The position numbers and the translations under genes were made by a program. The notes beneath the pieces are model-generated. The model did not search any database. It saw only the letters and a list, made by a program, of their open reading frames with translations, and was not told the DNA's origin. From the NCBI RefSeq assembly GCF_001514235.1, contig NZ_KQ948932.1, positions 237,523 through 301,522 of the forward strand: a DNA stretch of 64,000 nucleotides, written 5' to 3'. Source of the stretch: Streptomyces caeruleatus (GTDB taxonomy: Bacteria > Actinomycetota > Actinomycetes > Streptomycetales > Streptomycetaceae). Positions 43,273 through 52,430 of this stretch are shown piece by piece; positions within the stretch are counted from its first letter, which is position 1, and each line of letters starts with the position of its first letter.

Positions 43273-43294
43273 CCGCCACTTAGGGGAGTGGCGG
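43273..43294 (+). promoter_or_regulatory. Hairpin in the leader of the binding-protein gene
   Basis: CCGCCACT and AGTGGCGG form a perfect 8-bp stem with a 6-nt loop (tagggg), 60 bp upstream of the start codon. It could stabilise the leader, bind a regulator or end upstream transcription; the sequence alone does not decide. Confidence 0.4.
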
Positions 43295-43354
43295 ATATTC
43301 ACCTATTCACTGCTCATGTGGGGGCCCGTGAAGGGCCGGGGAGAGGGCACACCC

Positions 43355-44911
43355 ATGCGTTCGATTCGCATGCGGATTCTCGCGACGCTGCTCGTGCTGG
43401 CGGCCGTGGGCGTGGGCGGCTGGCAGTTGCTGCCGTCGCAGCAGGACGAGAACAGGACCATCACGGTCGGCACCACGGACGCCGTCACGTCGCTCGATCC
43501 GGCCGGCGCCTATGACGCCGGCTCCTGGGCGCTGTTCAACAACGTCTACCAGTCACTGCTGACCTTCGAGCCAGGTGGCGTCGCACCCGAGCCGGACGCG
43601 GCGCAGAGCTGCGGTTTCGACGGCACCGACCTGAAGACGTACCGCTGTGAGCTGCGCGAGGACCTCACCTTCCCGAGCGGGCGGGCCATGACCGCGCAGG
43701 ACGTCAAGTACTCCTTCGACCGCGTCAAGCGGATCAAGTCGGACGTCGGCCCGTCCTCCCTGCTGAGCACCCTCGCCTCGATGAGCGCGAGCGGCCGCAC
43801 GGTCACCTTCCGGCTGTCGTCGCCCGACGCCACGTTCCCGCTCAAGGTGGCCACCGGGGCGGGCGCCATCGTGGACCGCGAGAAGTATCCGGCCGACGCG
43901 CTGCGTACCGACAACGCTGTCGACGGCACCGGCCCGTACACCCTGACCGCGTACACGAAGGAGAAGGAGGCCGTCCTCGCCCCGAACACGCGGTACAAGG
44001 GCGCCCTCAAAGGCACCGGCCGCCCCGTCGAACTGCGCTACTTCGCCGACGGGGACGCCCTCGACAGCGCCTGGAAGGCGAAGCGGATCGACGTCGCCAC
44101 GCGCACGCTGCCGCCCGAGGTACTCGCCGGACTGAACGCCGCCGACCCGGGCCAGCGCGTCTCCGAGGCCGACAGCTCCGAGATCCGCAACCTCTACTTC
44201 AACACCCGCAAGGGTTCGCCGCTGCACGACGTCCGGGTCCGGCAGGCCTTGGCCTGGCTGATCGACCGCGAACGGCTGGCGGCCACGGTGTACAAGGGGA
44301 CCGTGGACCCGCTGTTCTCGCTGATCCCGACGGGCATCACCGGTCACACCACGTCGTTCTTCGACACCTACCCCAAGCTGAACCCCGCCAAGGCGCGCGT
44401 CCTGCTCAGCGAGGCGGGCGTGAGCCTGCCCGTCCGCTTCACCTACGGCTATGGCGCCGGCCGCGGCGCCGGAGCCGAGGAGGCCGCGGAGATCAAGCGG
44501 CAACTGGAGGCGACCGGCCTGTTCAAGGTGACGGTCAAGGGCTACGAGTGGACCGACTTCCAGAAGCGCTGGGCGAGCGGCAAGCTCGACGCGTACGCCG
44601 TCGGCTGGGTCGCCGACTTCCCCGACCCGGACACCTACGGCGGCCCGCTCGTCGGCACCGACGGCACCATGAACACCGGGTACAGCGACAAGACCGTGGA
44701 CCGGCTGATCACGGACAGCCAGCAGTACGCCGACCGCAGTGAGGCCACGAAGGACTTCCGTCTGCTTCAGGAGGCCGTCGCCCGCGACGTCCCGGCCGTC
44801 CCGCTGTGGCAGGCCAAGGAGTACGTGGTCGCCAGCGAGGAGGTCGGCGGCGGACAGTACCTCTCGGACGGCACCGGGGTCTTCCGGCTCTGGCGCCTCA
44901 CCTGGATCTGA
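43355..44911 (+). CDS. Peptide/opine-type ABC transporter substrate-binding protein (family 5)
   Basis: The product is 518 residues from ATG 43,355 with GGGGAGAGGG upstream. The N-terminal hydrophobic segment (MRILATLLVLAAVGVGGWQ) has no lipobox, so it may stay membrane-anchored. The SBP_bac_5 pattern is clear: TVGTTDAVTSLDPAGAYD, LREDLTFPSGRAMTAQDVKYSF, IRNLYFNTRKGSPLHDVRVRQALAW and GWVADFPDPDTYGGPL. It would bind an oligopeptide or similar ligand. No permease or ATPase genes adjoin it, so it must use a transporter encoded elsewhere. Confidence 0.92.
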   Translation: MRSIRMRILATLLVLAAVGVGGWQLLPSQQDENRTITVGTTDAVTSLDPAGAYDAGSWALFNNVYQSLLTFEPGGVAPEPDAAQSCGFDGTDLKTYRCELREDLTFPSGRAMTAQDVKYSFDRVKRIKSDVGPSSLLSTLASMSASGRTVTFRLSSPDATFPLKVATGAGAIVDREKYPADALRTDNAVDGTGPYTLTAYTKEKEAVLAPNTRYKGALKGTGRPVELRYFADGDALDSAWKAKRIDVATRTLPPEVLAGLNAADPGQRVSEADSSEIRNLYFNTRKGSPLHDVRVRQALAWLIDRERLAATVYKGTVDPLFSLIPTGITGHTTSFFDTYPKLNPAKARVLLSEAGVSLPVRFTYGYGAGRGAGAEEAAEIKRQLEATGLFKVTVKGYEWTDFQKRWASGKLDAYAVGWVADFPDPDTYGGPLVGTDGTMNTGYSDKTVDRLITDSQQYADRSEATKDFRLLQEAVARDVPAVPLWQAKEYVVASEEVGGGQYLSDGTGVFRLWRLTWI

Positions 44912-45876
44912 CGTCGGTCGGCAGGGTCACCCGTCACCCTCAGACCCTCACCCGGCGCAGAGTCCACCGCCACCTCCCCGCCATGGGCCTCCACCACCCC
45001 CTGCACGATCGCCATGCCCAGCCCGCTGCCCGCGCCCCCCGCCGGCCCGGAAGAACCGGTCGAAGACGCGCGCCGCGTCCTCCTCGCACAGCCCCGGACC
45101 CTCGTCCTCGACACACCGCCGGACGACACCGTCCGCCCGCTCCACGCCCAGCCGCACCGGCACGTCGGCGGGCGTGTGCGTGCGGACGTTGCTGAGCAGA
45201 TTGCCCAGCACCTGACGCAGCCCCGACTCGTCGCGTGCACGAGCAGCGCGCCGTCGGCGCCGACCGTGATCGGCCGCTCGGGCTGCTGGACCCGCAGATC
45301 CTCGGCCGCCTCGCGCACCAGACGGCTCAGGTCGACGTCGCGGAACCGCACTTCGGGCCGCTGGTCGAGCCGGGCGAGGGTGAGCAGCTCGTCGACGAGG
45401 CGTCCCATGCGGTCCACCTCGCCGTTCATCCGGTCCCAGGCGCGCTTGCGCTCGGCGGGTTCCGTCAGCATCCCCTTGTCGTACAGCTGGAGGTACCCGC
45501 GTATCGCGGACAGCGGTGTGCGCAGCTCGTGCGAGGCGTCACCGACGTAGCGGCGCAGCTGGGCGGTGCTGCGCTCGCGCGTGCGGTACGCCGATTCCAC
45601 CTGGTGGAGCATGGAGTTGAGGGCGACCCGGAGCTGTTCGACCTCCAGGGTCGGGTCGCGGCTGGAGGGGACGCGCCGGGTCAGATCGCCCTCGGCGATG
45701 GCCGACGAGGTCTCCACCATGTCCTCCAGCGGCCGCATCCGGCGGCGCACGCTGAACATCGTCAGACAGCCGAGCAGCGCCAGCAGCAGCGTCCCGACGG
45801 CCAGGTCCATCCGCAGCGCCTTGCCCATGCCCTCGTGCAGGCCCTTGATCGCGACCATGCTGATGAGCCATGTCAC
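44912..45876 (-). pseudogene. Sensor histidine kinase, 5' end lost and frameshifted
   Basis: It begins within the second membrane helix (MDLAVGTLLLALLGCLTMF) and has HAMP (RRRMRPLEDMVETSSAIAEG) and the phospho-acceptor His in GDASHELRTPLSA. The frame shifts near 45,235: QVLGNLLSNVRTHTPADVPV and the G1 box EDEGPGLCEEDAARVFDRFF lie in one frame, and GSGLGMAIVQGVVEAHGGEV in another (near 45,040). A further shift near 44,940 leads to the usual RVTLPTDV end. The sensor domain, first helix and start region are missing. No response-regulator gene adjoins it. Confidence 0.8.
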
Positions 45877-47664
45877 GGACGTGCCCGAAGTGGCCCCGCT
45901 GCTCGGCTCGTTGATCGGCCTCGGCCTCGGCGTCGGCTTCGACTACGCCCTGTTCATCGTGACCCGGCACCGGCGCGGCATCCTGCGCGGGATGCGGCCC
46001 GAGGAGGCGGCCGTGACGGCCCTCAACACCTCGGGGCGCGCGGTGCTGTTCGCGGGCGGCACGGTCTGCATCGCGCTCGCCGGAATGCTGGTGATGAACA
46101 TGCGGTTCCTGGACGGCGTCGTCGTCGCGACCTCGCTCACCGTCGTCCTGAGCGTGCTGGCCGCGATCACCCTGCTGCCCGCGCTCCTCGGCCTGCTCGG
46201 CATGCGGGTGCTCAGCCGCCGGCAGCGGCGCCGGCTCGCGGCGGCCGAACCGGAGCCGGCGGAGGTGAGCGGACCGGCGGCGCGCTGGTCGGCGTACGTC
46301 CAGAGGCGCCCGCGGCCGATCGCGGCGCTGGCCCTCGTCGTCATGGCGGCTCTCGCGATCCCCGTGCTGTCGCTGCGTCTCGGCGCCACCGACCAGGGCA
46401 ACCACCAGGAGTCGACCACCACCCGGCAGGCCTACGACCTGCTCGCCGAGGGCTTCGGGCCCGGCGTCAACGGCCCGCTCCAGGTCGTCGTCGACGGCGA
46501 CGCCCCCGCGGGTCTGGTCGACGGCATCCGCGCCACCGAGGGCGTCGCCCAGGTGGCCGCCGTCCCGCCGTCCCGTCGGCGAACGGCGTCACGGTCATCC
46601 AGGTCGTACCGACGACGTCGCCCCAGTCCGAGGAGACCGACCGGCTGATCGACCATCTGCGCGACGACGTGATCCCGCAGTCGGGCGCCGAGGCCCATGT
46701 CGGCGGGGTGACGGCGGTCTTCAAGGACTTCGCGTCGGTGACCGGCGACCGGCTCCCGTACTTCGTGGCGACGATCACCGCGCTCGGCTTCCTGCTTCTG
46801 CTGGTGGCGTTCCGCTCGCTCGTGGTGCCGCTGACGGCGGCCCTGATGAACCTCATCGCGGCCGCCGCGTCCTTCGGCGTCCTGGTGGCGGTCTTCCAGT
46901 GGGGCTGGGGCACCGAACTGCTCGGGATCGGCAAGGAGGGGCCGATCACGTCGTTCCTGCCGGTCATCATGCTGTCCCTGCTGTCCCTGCTGTCCCTGCT
47001 GCTCGGCCTCTCCATGGACTACCAGGTGTTCCTGGTGAGCCGGATGCACGAGGAGTGGGTCCACACGAAGGACAACGCGCGCGCGGTGCGCGTGGGCCTC
47101 GCGGAGACCAGCCGGGTCATCAACTCGGCGGCTCTGATCATGATCTGTGTGTTCAGCGCGTTCGTGCTGAGCGGCGACATGGAGGGCGCGATGGCGGGCA
47201 TCGGCCTCGCGGCGGCCGTCGCCCTGGACGCGTTCATCCTGCGTACGGCGCTGGTGCCGGCCGCGATGCACATGCTGGGCCGGTCGAACTGGTGGCTGCC
47301 GGACTGGCTGGAGAAGCGGCTGCCGCATCTCGCGGTCGAGCCAAGGCAGGAGGCGACGGCGGCCGACGAGGAGCCGGTCCTGGCGGGCCGCGCGTCGGTC
47401 GTCCACGGGTACATCCGCACCGCCGACGGCGATCCGGTCGACGGCGCGGCGGTGACGCTGCTGACGAAGGGCGGCCGCCGGCTCGACGGGGTGACGTCCC
47501 TGGCCGACGGCTCGTACATCGTCTCGGTACCGGCGCCGGGTACGTATCTGCTGGCGGCGACCGCGCAGTCGTACGGGTCCCGGGCGGCCCAGGTGGTCGT
47601 GACGGACGGTCCGCTCGTGTACGACGTCGAGCTGGCCGACGGTGAGGTGGACGCCGTCAACTGA
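45863..47664 (+). pseudogene. MMPL-family transporter, 5' half-domain lost and frameshifted
   Basis: Homology starts abruptly at VTDVPEVAPLLGSLIGLGLG, inside the first RND membrane block (GFDYALFIVTRHRRG, NTSGRAVLFAGGTVCIALAG). The first helix and the first outer domain are missing. A frameshift near 46,568 separates this part from the second half (VTVIQVVPTTSPQ, SMDYQVFLVSRMHEEW, SRVINSAALIMI) and a C-terminal carboxypeptidase-like Ig fold (VVHGYIRTADGDPVDGAAVT). A 9-bp CTGTCCCTG triplication inserts LSLLSLL in a helix. Inactive as it stands. Confidence 0.8.
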
Positions 47665-47681
47665 CGGTCACTGGAGGCATT

Positions 47682-48503
47682 TCAGGGGCGCTCGTCCTGA
47701 GCGGGCGCCCCTTGTTCGTCCCCCTGAGCGCCCGTCTTCCCGTCTGCTTTCCTGCTCGCCTTCCTGCCCGCCTTCTCCTTCGCCGGATCCGGCAACGCGT
47801 TCGTCATCCCAGGCAGGAAGTCCGTGAACAGCTCGTGCACCTCGCGCACCAGCGGCCGCAGCACCCGGAACCGCGCCAGGGCGACACCCCGCGCGGTCAG
47901 TCGGGCACCCCGCTCGGCCAGCCGGTAGCTGCGCTCGCGGCCCTCGGTGCGGTCGAAGATCCAGTACAGGACGAGCCCCATCTGGGAGAGCCACATCAAC
48001 TCCGGCAGCACGTCCCGGAGCTCCTCGGGCACCTTCGTCCTCGTCGCCCCAGCCAGCACCTGGCGATGGACGTTGATGGCCTCCACGCGCGCGTGCTCGG
48101 ACTCCGCGGAGAAGGGGCTGAGCGGGCTGTCGGGGTCGGCGGCGTTCTTGAAGAACTGCACGGCGAACTCGTGGTACGGCGTCGCGATGTCCAGCCACAC
48201 CTTCAGCACGCCCGCGAGACGTGCCTCCAGGTCGGTCTCGCGGGCCAGGACGTCCCGGATCGCCGCCTGGTGCTCGGCGGCGATCCGGTCGTAGAAGCCC
48301 TGGATCAGGTGTTCCTTGCCCTCGAAGTAGTAGTACGCGTTTCCTACGGAGACCCCGGCCTCCTGGGCGATGGCCCGCATCGTCGTCTTGTCGTAGCCGC
48401 GCTCCTGGAAGAGCCGCATGGCGGTCTCCAGGATCAGCGCGCGGGTCTGCTCGGACTTGCTGGGCGCGTCGCCCTGCTCAGGGCTGTCGTTCTTCGAGGG
48501 CAC
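47682..48503 (-). CDS. TetR/AcrR-family transcriptional regulator
   Basis: The product is 273 residues. The N-terminal HTH is TRALILETAMRLFQERGYDK, then TTMRAIAQEAGVSVGNAYYY (~20-65). A helical ligand domain follows to ~235, and then a low-complexity Lys/Ala/Gly/Asp tail. It converges on the broken MMPL gene, and intact relatives often control such transporters. The two TTGAAC-NN-GTTCAA sites at 50,845 and 50,891 have a size fitting a TetR protein, but whether this one binds them is unknown. Confidence 0.9.
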   Translation of the reverse strand: MPSKNDSPEQGDAPSKSEQTRALILETAMRLFQERGYDKTTMRAIAQEAGVSVGNAYYYFEGKEHLIQGFYDRIAAEHQAAIRDVLARETDLEARLAGVLKVWLDIATPYHEFAVQFFKNAADPDSPLSPFSAESEHARVEAINVHRQVLAGATRTKVPEELRDVLPELMWLSQMGLVLYWIFDRTEGRERSYRLAERGARLTARGVALARFRVLRPLVREVHELFTDFLPGMTNALPDPAKEKAGRKASRKADGKTGAQGDEQGAPAQDERP

Positions 48504-48540
48504 GGAACGAGAGCCTAACGAGTGGTGATTCGGCCGACGG

Positions 48541-49587
48541 TCAGGAGGTCTGTGCCGTCTGGTACAGGTTCTGGGCGTCGGCGCCGAAGTACGGGCCGTA
48601 CATCCGGTTCGGCAGGAAGTTGTACTTGAAGCTGTTCACCGAGGACAGCAAGCCCTTGCCGGTGGCCTCGTCGAACTGCGTGAACCACGGGCCGCCGCTG
48701 GAGCCGCCCGTCATGTTGCAGTTCATGCCGTGGTCGTCGGACAGCAGGAAGTCCCGGTTGGTGGTCCCGGAGCAGTAGATGAACTTCTCGCCGTCGTACG
48801 GGGCGGCGGCCGGGAAGCCGAAGGAGTACATACGCAGGTTGTAGCCGGTGTTGAAGGCCAGCCCCTGCCCGCCGACCACGTCCGTCAGCAGTTTGCCGTC
48901 CAGCGGGGCGACGACCGCCGCGCCGACGTCGTAGTTAATGTCCTCGCTCGCCGTCCACTGCGGGGTGGACAGGGTCTTCGACGCGGTCCAGCGACCGTAG
49001 GGGGCCTGTCCGTCGTGGTAGCCGGGCACGAAGACCCAGTCGGTGTGCCAGGCGCCCTCCAGCTTCACGCAGTGGCCCGCCGTGATGACGGTGCTCTTGT
49101 TGGAACTGGTGACGGCGTTGCCGGAACAGGACGCCGTACGGCCCTGGTAGGTGAAGAAGACGCGGCCGGCCGTGGAGACGACCGCACCGCCGCCGCTCCA
49201 CTGACCGCCGCCGTTCGGGAAGGCCATCAGGCCGACGTCGGAGACGCCCTTGCCGACCGCCCCCACGGCTCCGGCCACTCCGCCGGCCGGGGCGCTGGGC
49301 GCGACCTCGGTCGCGACGCCCTTGAGGGGAGCCGATCCGCCGTCGTAGTGGCCGTCGACGGTGACCAGGTCGAGCGGGGTCGCCGCGCGCATCCGTTCAG
49401 GGGTCCAGAACTCACGGGCCTGCTGCTGAGCGCCGGCCGAGACCGACCTGACGCCGGTCGAGCTGTCGGTCCTCGGCGCGGCGCTCGCCGGGGTGGCGAG
49501 GGCGCCCGCGGTGAGCAGCGCGGTGACGCCGACCAGGGCGCCGAGGAGGGGGCGGGGTATGCGGGTGACGCCGGGTATGCCTCTCAC
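48541..49587 (-). CDS. Secreted trypsin-like serine protease
   Basis: The product is 348 residues from GTG 49,587 (AAGGAG upstream); a longer frame to 49,725 is not supported. The signal peptide runs to PASA (LLGALVGVTALLTAGALATP). The peptidase domain (~130-348) has His in STVITAGHCV, Asp in EDINYDVGAAVV and Ser in TGGSSGGPWF, the chymotrypsin/V8 order. It is an exported peptidase of unknown target, found in many Streptomyces. The ~100-residue prodomain may act as an intramolecular inhibitor. Confidence 0.9.
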   Translation of the reverse strand: MRGIPGVTRIPRPLLGALVGVTALLTAGALATPASAAPRTDSSTGVRSVSAGAQQQAREFWTPERMRAATPLDLVTVDGHYDGGSAPLKGVATEVAPSAPAGGVAGAVGAVGKGVSDVGLMAFPNGGGQWSGGGAVVSTAGRVFFTYQGRTASCSGNAVTSSNKSTVITAGHCVKLEGAWHTDWVFVPGYHDGQAPYGRWTASKTLSTPQWTASEDINYDVGAAVVAPLDGKLLTDVVGGQGLAFNTGYNLRMYSFGFPAAAPYDGEKFIYCSGTTNRDFLLSDDHGMNCNMTGGSSGGPWFTQFDEATGKGLLSSVNSFKYNFLPNRMYGPYFGADAQNLYQTAQTS

Positions 49588-49806
49588 GCGTACTCCTTCT
49601 GCGATGGGGGGACCGGGCGCCACCGGGTCGGCGCCGCCCGGCGGACGACAGACGGTCGATGCGAGTGCGGAGTGGAGAACCGGGAGGCAGAGTGCCAACC
49701 CGAGCGCCTTTTTGGAAGGGCGCATGCCAAAACGAGGTGCGAAAGCGAGCCGTTCAGGACGAGTTGGGCACCTCGGCCGGGACCTGACGGCCGCTCGACA
49801 ACGGCC
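49588..49806. other. Gap between the protease and DCC genes
   Basis: No gene is seen in 219 bp. It contains GCGCCTTTTTGGAAGGGCGC (49,708-49,727), a short stem with a T-rich loop that may end transcription from the DCC operon, and the protease promoter. Confidence 0.4.
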
Positions 49807-50418
49807 TCACCCCGCGGCGCAGGAACCGCCCTCGCAGCCCGGCGCGTTGTACGTCCAGCCCCCACTCGGGTCGTACGACCACCCGTCCCCGCGCCGATAG
49901 GCCCGCCCGCCCCACTGCGCCCCGCTCCACTGGGCCCTGCCCTGTCGCGCCCCGCCCTGTCGCGCCCCGTCGAGTCGCGCCCCGCCCTGTCGCGCCCCGC
50001 TCCACTGCGCCCCGCGCCACTTGGCGGCGGCGAGCACGGCTCCCTTGGCGAGCCGCGCCCCGGCCGGGGTGCTGAGGCGATGCGCGAGTCCCCGGTGCTC
50101 GCGCAGCGCCCACAGCGTGACGATCCAGGCGGCCCCGCCCCGGTAGACCTGCCCCGCGTCACCTACGACGGTGATCTCGTCGAGGGTGGCAGCGTGGTCG
50201 AGTTCGGGGTGGCGCCGCCGGGCCTCGTCGGACCCGGCCGGGACCAGCTCCAGCGGCACCAACTGCGGCTGCCGTACGAGCCAGTCCCGCAGGAATGCGC
50301 ACAGGGAGCACTGGGCGTCGTAGAGGACGGTGAGCCGGCGGACCGCGACGCCGGCCGCCTTGCCACTCCCTGCCCCGGCCGTCACACCGGCCGCCCCGCC
50401 CGCAGTCGTGCCGGACAC
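49807..50418 (-). CDS. DCC-family thiol-disulfide oxidoreductase-like protein with 5-residue repeats
   Basis: The product is 203 residues. The DCC motif VLYDAQCSLCAFLRDWL (~31-47) has the CxxC pair of the family, and TLDEITVVGDAGQVYRGG and WALREHRGLAHRLS follow. After ~130 residues the family domain ends. A tail then has a 5-residue period (AQWSG ARQGG ARLDG ARQGG) and a final CEGGSC. The DNA shows matching 15-bp repeats (CCCTGTCGCGCCCCG) at about 49,935-50,000. It probably works in redox or membrane-protein biogenesis; the tail is unusual. It is 4 bp from the upstream gene. Confidence 0.85.
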   Translation of the reverse strand: MSGTTAGGAAGVTAGAGSGKAAGVAVRRLTVLYDAQCSLCAFLRDWLVRQPQLVPLELVPAGSDEARRRHPELDHAATLDEITVVGDAGQVYRGGAAWIVTLWALREHRGLAHRLSTPAGARLAKGAVLAAAKWRGAQWSGARQGGARLDGARQGGARQGRAQWSGAQWGGRAYRRGDGWSYDPSGGWTYNAPGCEGGSCAAG

Positions 50419-50422
50419 CCGC

Positions 50423-50830
50423 TCACGCCCCGGCCGACGGTGTGACCCAGCCCTGCGGTGCGACCGGCGGTACCTGCTCGCGCTCCATCACGCCGCGCCG
50501 CCGGATCTTGTTGAGCACGTAGACGTTGCCCAGGTGCATCACGCCGAGCACGAGGAGCACCACGCCGAGCTTGGTCGACAGGGTCTCGAAGATCCCGCGC
50601 GTGTCGAGGACGGTGTCGTCGTCGCGCAGATACAGCGCGACGAAGCCGAGGTTGACGAGGTAGAAGCCGACCACGAGCAGATGGTTGACGGCGTCGGCGA
50701 GCTTCTCGTTCCCGCGCAGCACGTCGGCGAGGAAGATCCGCCCGTTGCGGCTGAGCGTGCGGGCCACCCAGACGGTCAGGGCGATGCTGACGGCCAGGTA
50801 GATGACGTAGGCGATGACCGTGCGGTCCAT
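50423..50830 (-). CDS. Small integral membrane protein paired with DCC protein
   Basis: The product is 135 residues with three transmembrane helices (VIAYVIYLAVSIALTVWV, HLLVVGFYLVNLGFVALYL and LGVVLLVLGVMHLGNVYVL), and a soluble C-terminus. Family not recognised. It is first in a two-gene unit with the DCC protein and sits directly under two palindromic operators, so the pair is probably regulated as one. Confidence 0.85.
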   Translation of the reverse strand: MDRTVIAYVIYLAVSIALTVWVARTLSRNGRIFLADVLRGNEKLADAVNHLLVVGFYLVNLGFVALYLRDDDTVLDTRGIFETLSTKLGVVLLVLGVMHLGNVYVLNKIRRRGVMEREQVPPVAPQGWVTPSAGA

Positions 50831-50844
50831 GACGCCCCCTCTTC

Positions 50845-50904
50845 TTGAACGCGTTCAAAACGCTGACAAGGGAGACTGTAGACCCTGTCTTTGAACATGT
50901 TCAA
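50845..50904. promoter_or_regulatory. Two perfect 14-bp palindromic operators
   Basis: TTGAACGCGTTCAA (50,845-50,858) and TTGAACATGTTCAA (50,891-50,904) are perfect palindromes sharing TTGAAC-NN-GTTCAA, 46 bp apart centre to centre. The first lies 15 bp before the membrane-protein start codon. Two matching sites in a 120-bp gap are unlikely by chance in this GC-rich DNA. Their form fits a TetR-type dimer. Confidence 0.85.
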
Positions 50905-50949
50905 CTCAACGTCGGTGAGGCCTCCGTCACGCCTCCCGCCGATGGGGCG

Positions 50950-51360
50950 TCAGGGTCTGCGCCCGAGCTCCGGCCGCTTGGAGTAGTCCGTGAACCCGGT
51001 GACGTTGCCCCAGGGGTCGGCGATCTCGACGGTCCAGCCGGTGGCGCCGGAGAAGGGCTCGTCGAGCGGCTCGATGCCCGCGTCGCGCAGCGCCCGCGCC
51101 GCCCTCCGCGCGTCCGGCACCTCCAGCCATACGCGAGGGGAGGGCCAGGGCGGCGACCGGTGTCCCATCGCGTCCTCGGCGCGCAGCAGGATGCCGGGCG
51201 TCTCGCCCCCGACCTTCAGCAGCGCGATCCCGGCCTCGTCGAGCCGGAACCCGACCGTGAACCCGGCGCGCTCGTAGAAACGGACGGCCTCGCCGAGGTC
51301 GCCGACCGGCAGCAGCACGTGGTCGAACCCGAGCAGTTCGTACGACTCGTCATCTGACAT
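50950..51360 (-). CDS. VOC-family (glyoxalase-like) protein
   Basis: The product is 136 residues with two beta-alpha-beta-beta-beta modules: GFDHVLLPVGDLGEAVRFYE at the N-terminus and VWLEVPDARRAARALRDAG then VEIADPWGNVTGFTDYSKRP. The metal-ligand His and Glu of VOC enzymes are at plausible places. It could be a resistance, isomerase or dioxygenase-like protein; substrate unknown. Confidence 0.88.
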   Translation of the reverse strand: MSDDESYELLGFDHVLLPVGDLGEAVRFYERAGFTVGFRLDEAGIALLKVGGETPGILLRAEDAMGHRSPPWPSPRVWLEVPDARRAARALRDAGIEPLDEPFSGATGWTVEIADPWGNVTGFTDYSKRPELGRRP

Positions 51361-51486
51361 ACCGTCAGAGTAAGGCGATGATCGACCGGATCCGGTGATT
51401 GTCAGTGGCGGATCGTACTGTCGTCGTCATGGGATCCTCCTGCCCCGCACCCCGAGACCGTGGGGGAGAACGGGCCCCGGGGGATG

Positions 51487-52269
51487 TCAGGACGCGCAGC
51501 CGCCGACCCGCCGCGTGCTCACCGCGATGTCGTCCATCCGGACGTCGTACGCCGCGGGAGTCGGGTCGGCCTGGTACAGCTGCCAGCCCAGCTTCAGCTG
51601 GTCGAAGGAAGGGAAGGTGAAGGGATCCGATGTGCCGCCGTGCTGGTGCGTGGAGACGGTCAGGTCGGGCTGCTCGACGCCGTCGAAGTAGACCGCGACG
51701 CGGTTGTCGGTGGCGTCCAGGTGGAATTCCACGCAACTCCACGTGCCGGCCTCGGCCGGTGCGGAGGTCTTCCAGGACGTCCAGTCGCCCGTGGGGCCGA
51801 GGTCGGAGCCGACGCCCCAGAAGTTGCCGTCGTCGGTCGGGGCGTACTGGCCGCCCAAGGGGCGCACGAGGGAGGGGGAGTCCGAGCCGGACGCCTCGGC
51901 GAGGGTCCAGTGCGCCCAGTCGGGAGCGGTGGGAAAGGCGTCGACGCGCAGCCGCAGGCGGGCCCAGTAGCTGTTGCCGGGGGCGGAAAGGTCGGGGAGG
52001 ACCAGGAAGGCCCGGCCGTTGCCCTCGGTGCGGATGCGCAGTTCGCGGCCGGGGCGGCCCGTGGTGCTGGGGACGACGGTCAGGGTGCCGCCGGAGACGT
52101 CGGTCGTCCAGCCGCGCCCCTGCGACACCGGGCCCAGGGGGAGCCGGTCGAAGTTCTCGTGGGCGAGGGTCGGACGCGGGACGGGGGACGCGGAGGCAGT
52201 GGGGGGTATCGCGAGCAGGACGGCGGCCGTGGCCGACAGGGCGGCGGCCGCCTTTCTCAGGAGTGCCAT
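51487..52269 (-). CDS. Secreted carbohydrate-binding/lyase-like protein
   Basis: The product is 260 residues from ATG 52,269. It has a clear signal peptide (LRKAAAALSATAAVLLAIPP, ending TASA). The rest is a beta-sandwich-type protein (LAHENFDRLPLGPVSQGRGW, FWGVGSDLGP, WSCVEFHLDATDNRVAVYFD, FDQLKLGWQLYQ) resembling Cip1-like polysaccharide-binding or lyase domains. Two Cys (in WSCVEF and GGCAS) may pair. Called with caution. Upstream, TTGAGAGTTCAA is a small palindrome near 52,285-52,296. Confidence 0.7.
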   Translation of the reverse strand: MALLRKAAAALSATAAVLLAIPPTASASPVPRPTLAHENFDRLPLGPVSQGRGWTTDVSGGTLTVVPSTTGRPGRELRIRTEGNGRAFLVLPDLSAPGNSYWARLRLRVDAFPTAPDWAHWTLAEASGSDSPSLVRPLGGQYAPTDDGNFWGVGSDLGPTGDWTSWKTSAPAEAGTWSCVEFHLDATDNRVAVYFDGVEQPDLTVSTHQHGGTSDPFTFPSFDQLKLGWQLYQADPTPAAYDVRMDDIAVSTRRVGGCAS

Positions 52270-52358
52270 GAGGGCAGTCTGTATTGAACTCTCAACTACC
52301 TCAACAGCCCTTCCAGCCACAGCCGTTGGGATGTCCGAACGCCGGGAAAGGCGAGAGC

Positions 52359-52392
52359 CCCGCCCCCGGTACCGAACCGGGAGACGGGGCCC
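52359..52392. terminator. Terminator hairpin after sdhB
   Basis: GCCCCG...CGGGGC encloses an inner CCCGGT...ACCGGG stem, a two-part GC hairpin ~40 bp past the sdhB stop. It likely ends the sdhCDAB transcript and insulates the secreted-protein gene beyond. Confidence 0.65.
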
Positions 52393-52430
52393 ACAGAGCC
52401 GTAGTACGGCGGACCGTACCTGAGGCGACC

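Noticed and set aside
46560..46580. Programmed frameshift in the MMPL gene
   Set aside because: No slippery heptamer with downstream structure was seen, and the gene has also lost its 5' part, so decay is the simpler reading.
51365..51486. Small gene between the VOC and the secreted-protein genes
   Set aside because: The open stretches there lack a start signal and known sequence; it is treated as an ordinary intergenic gap.
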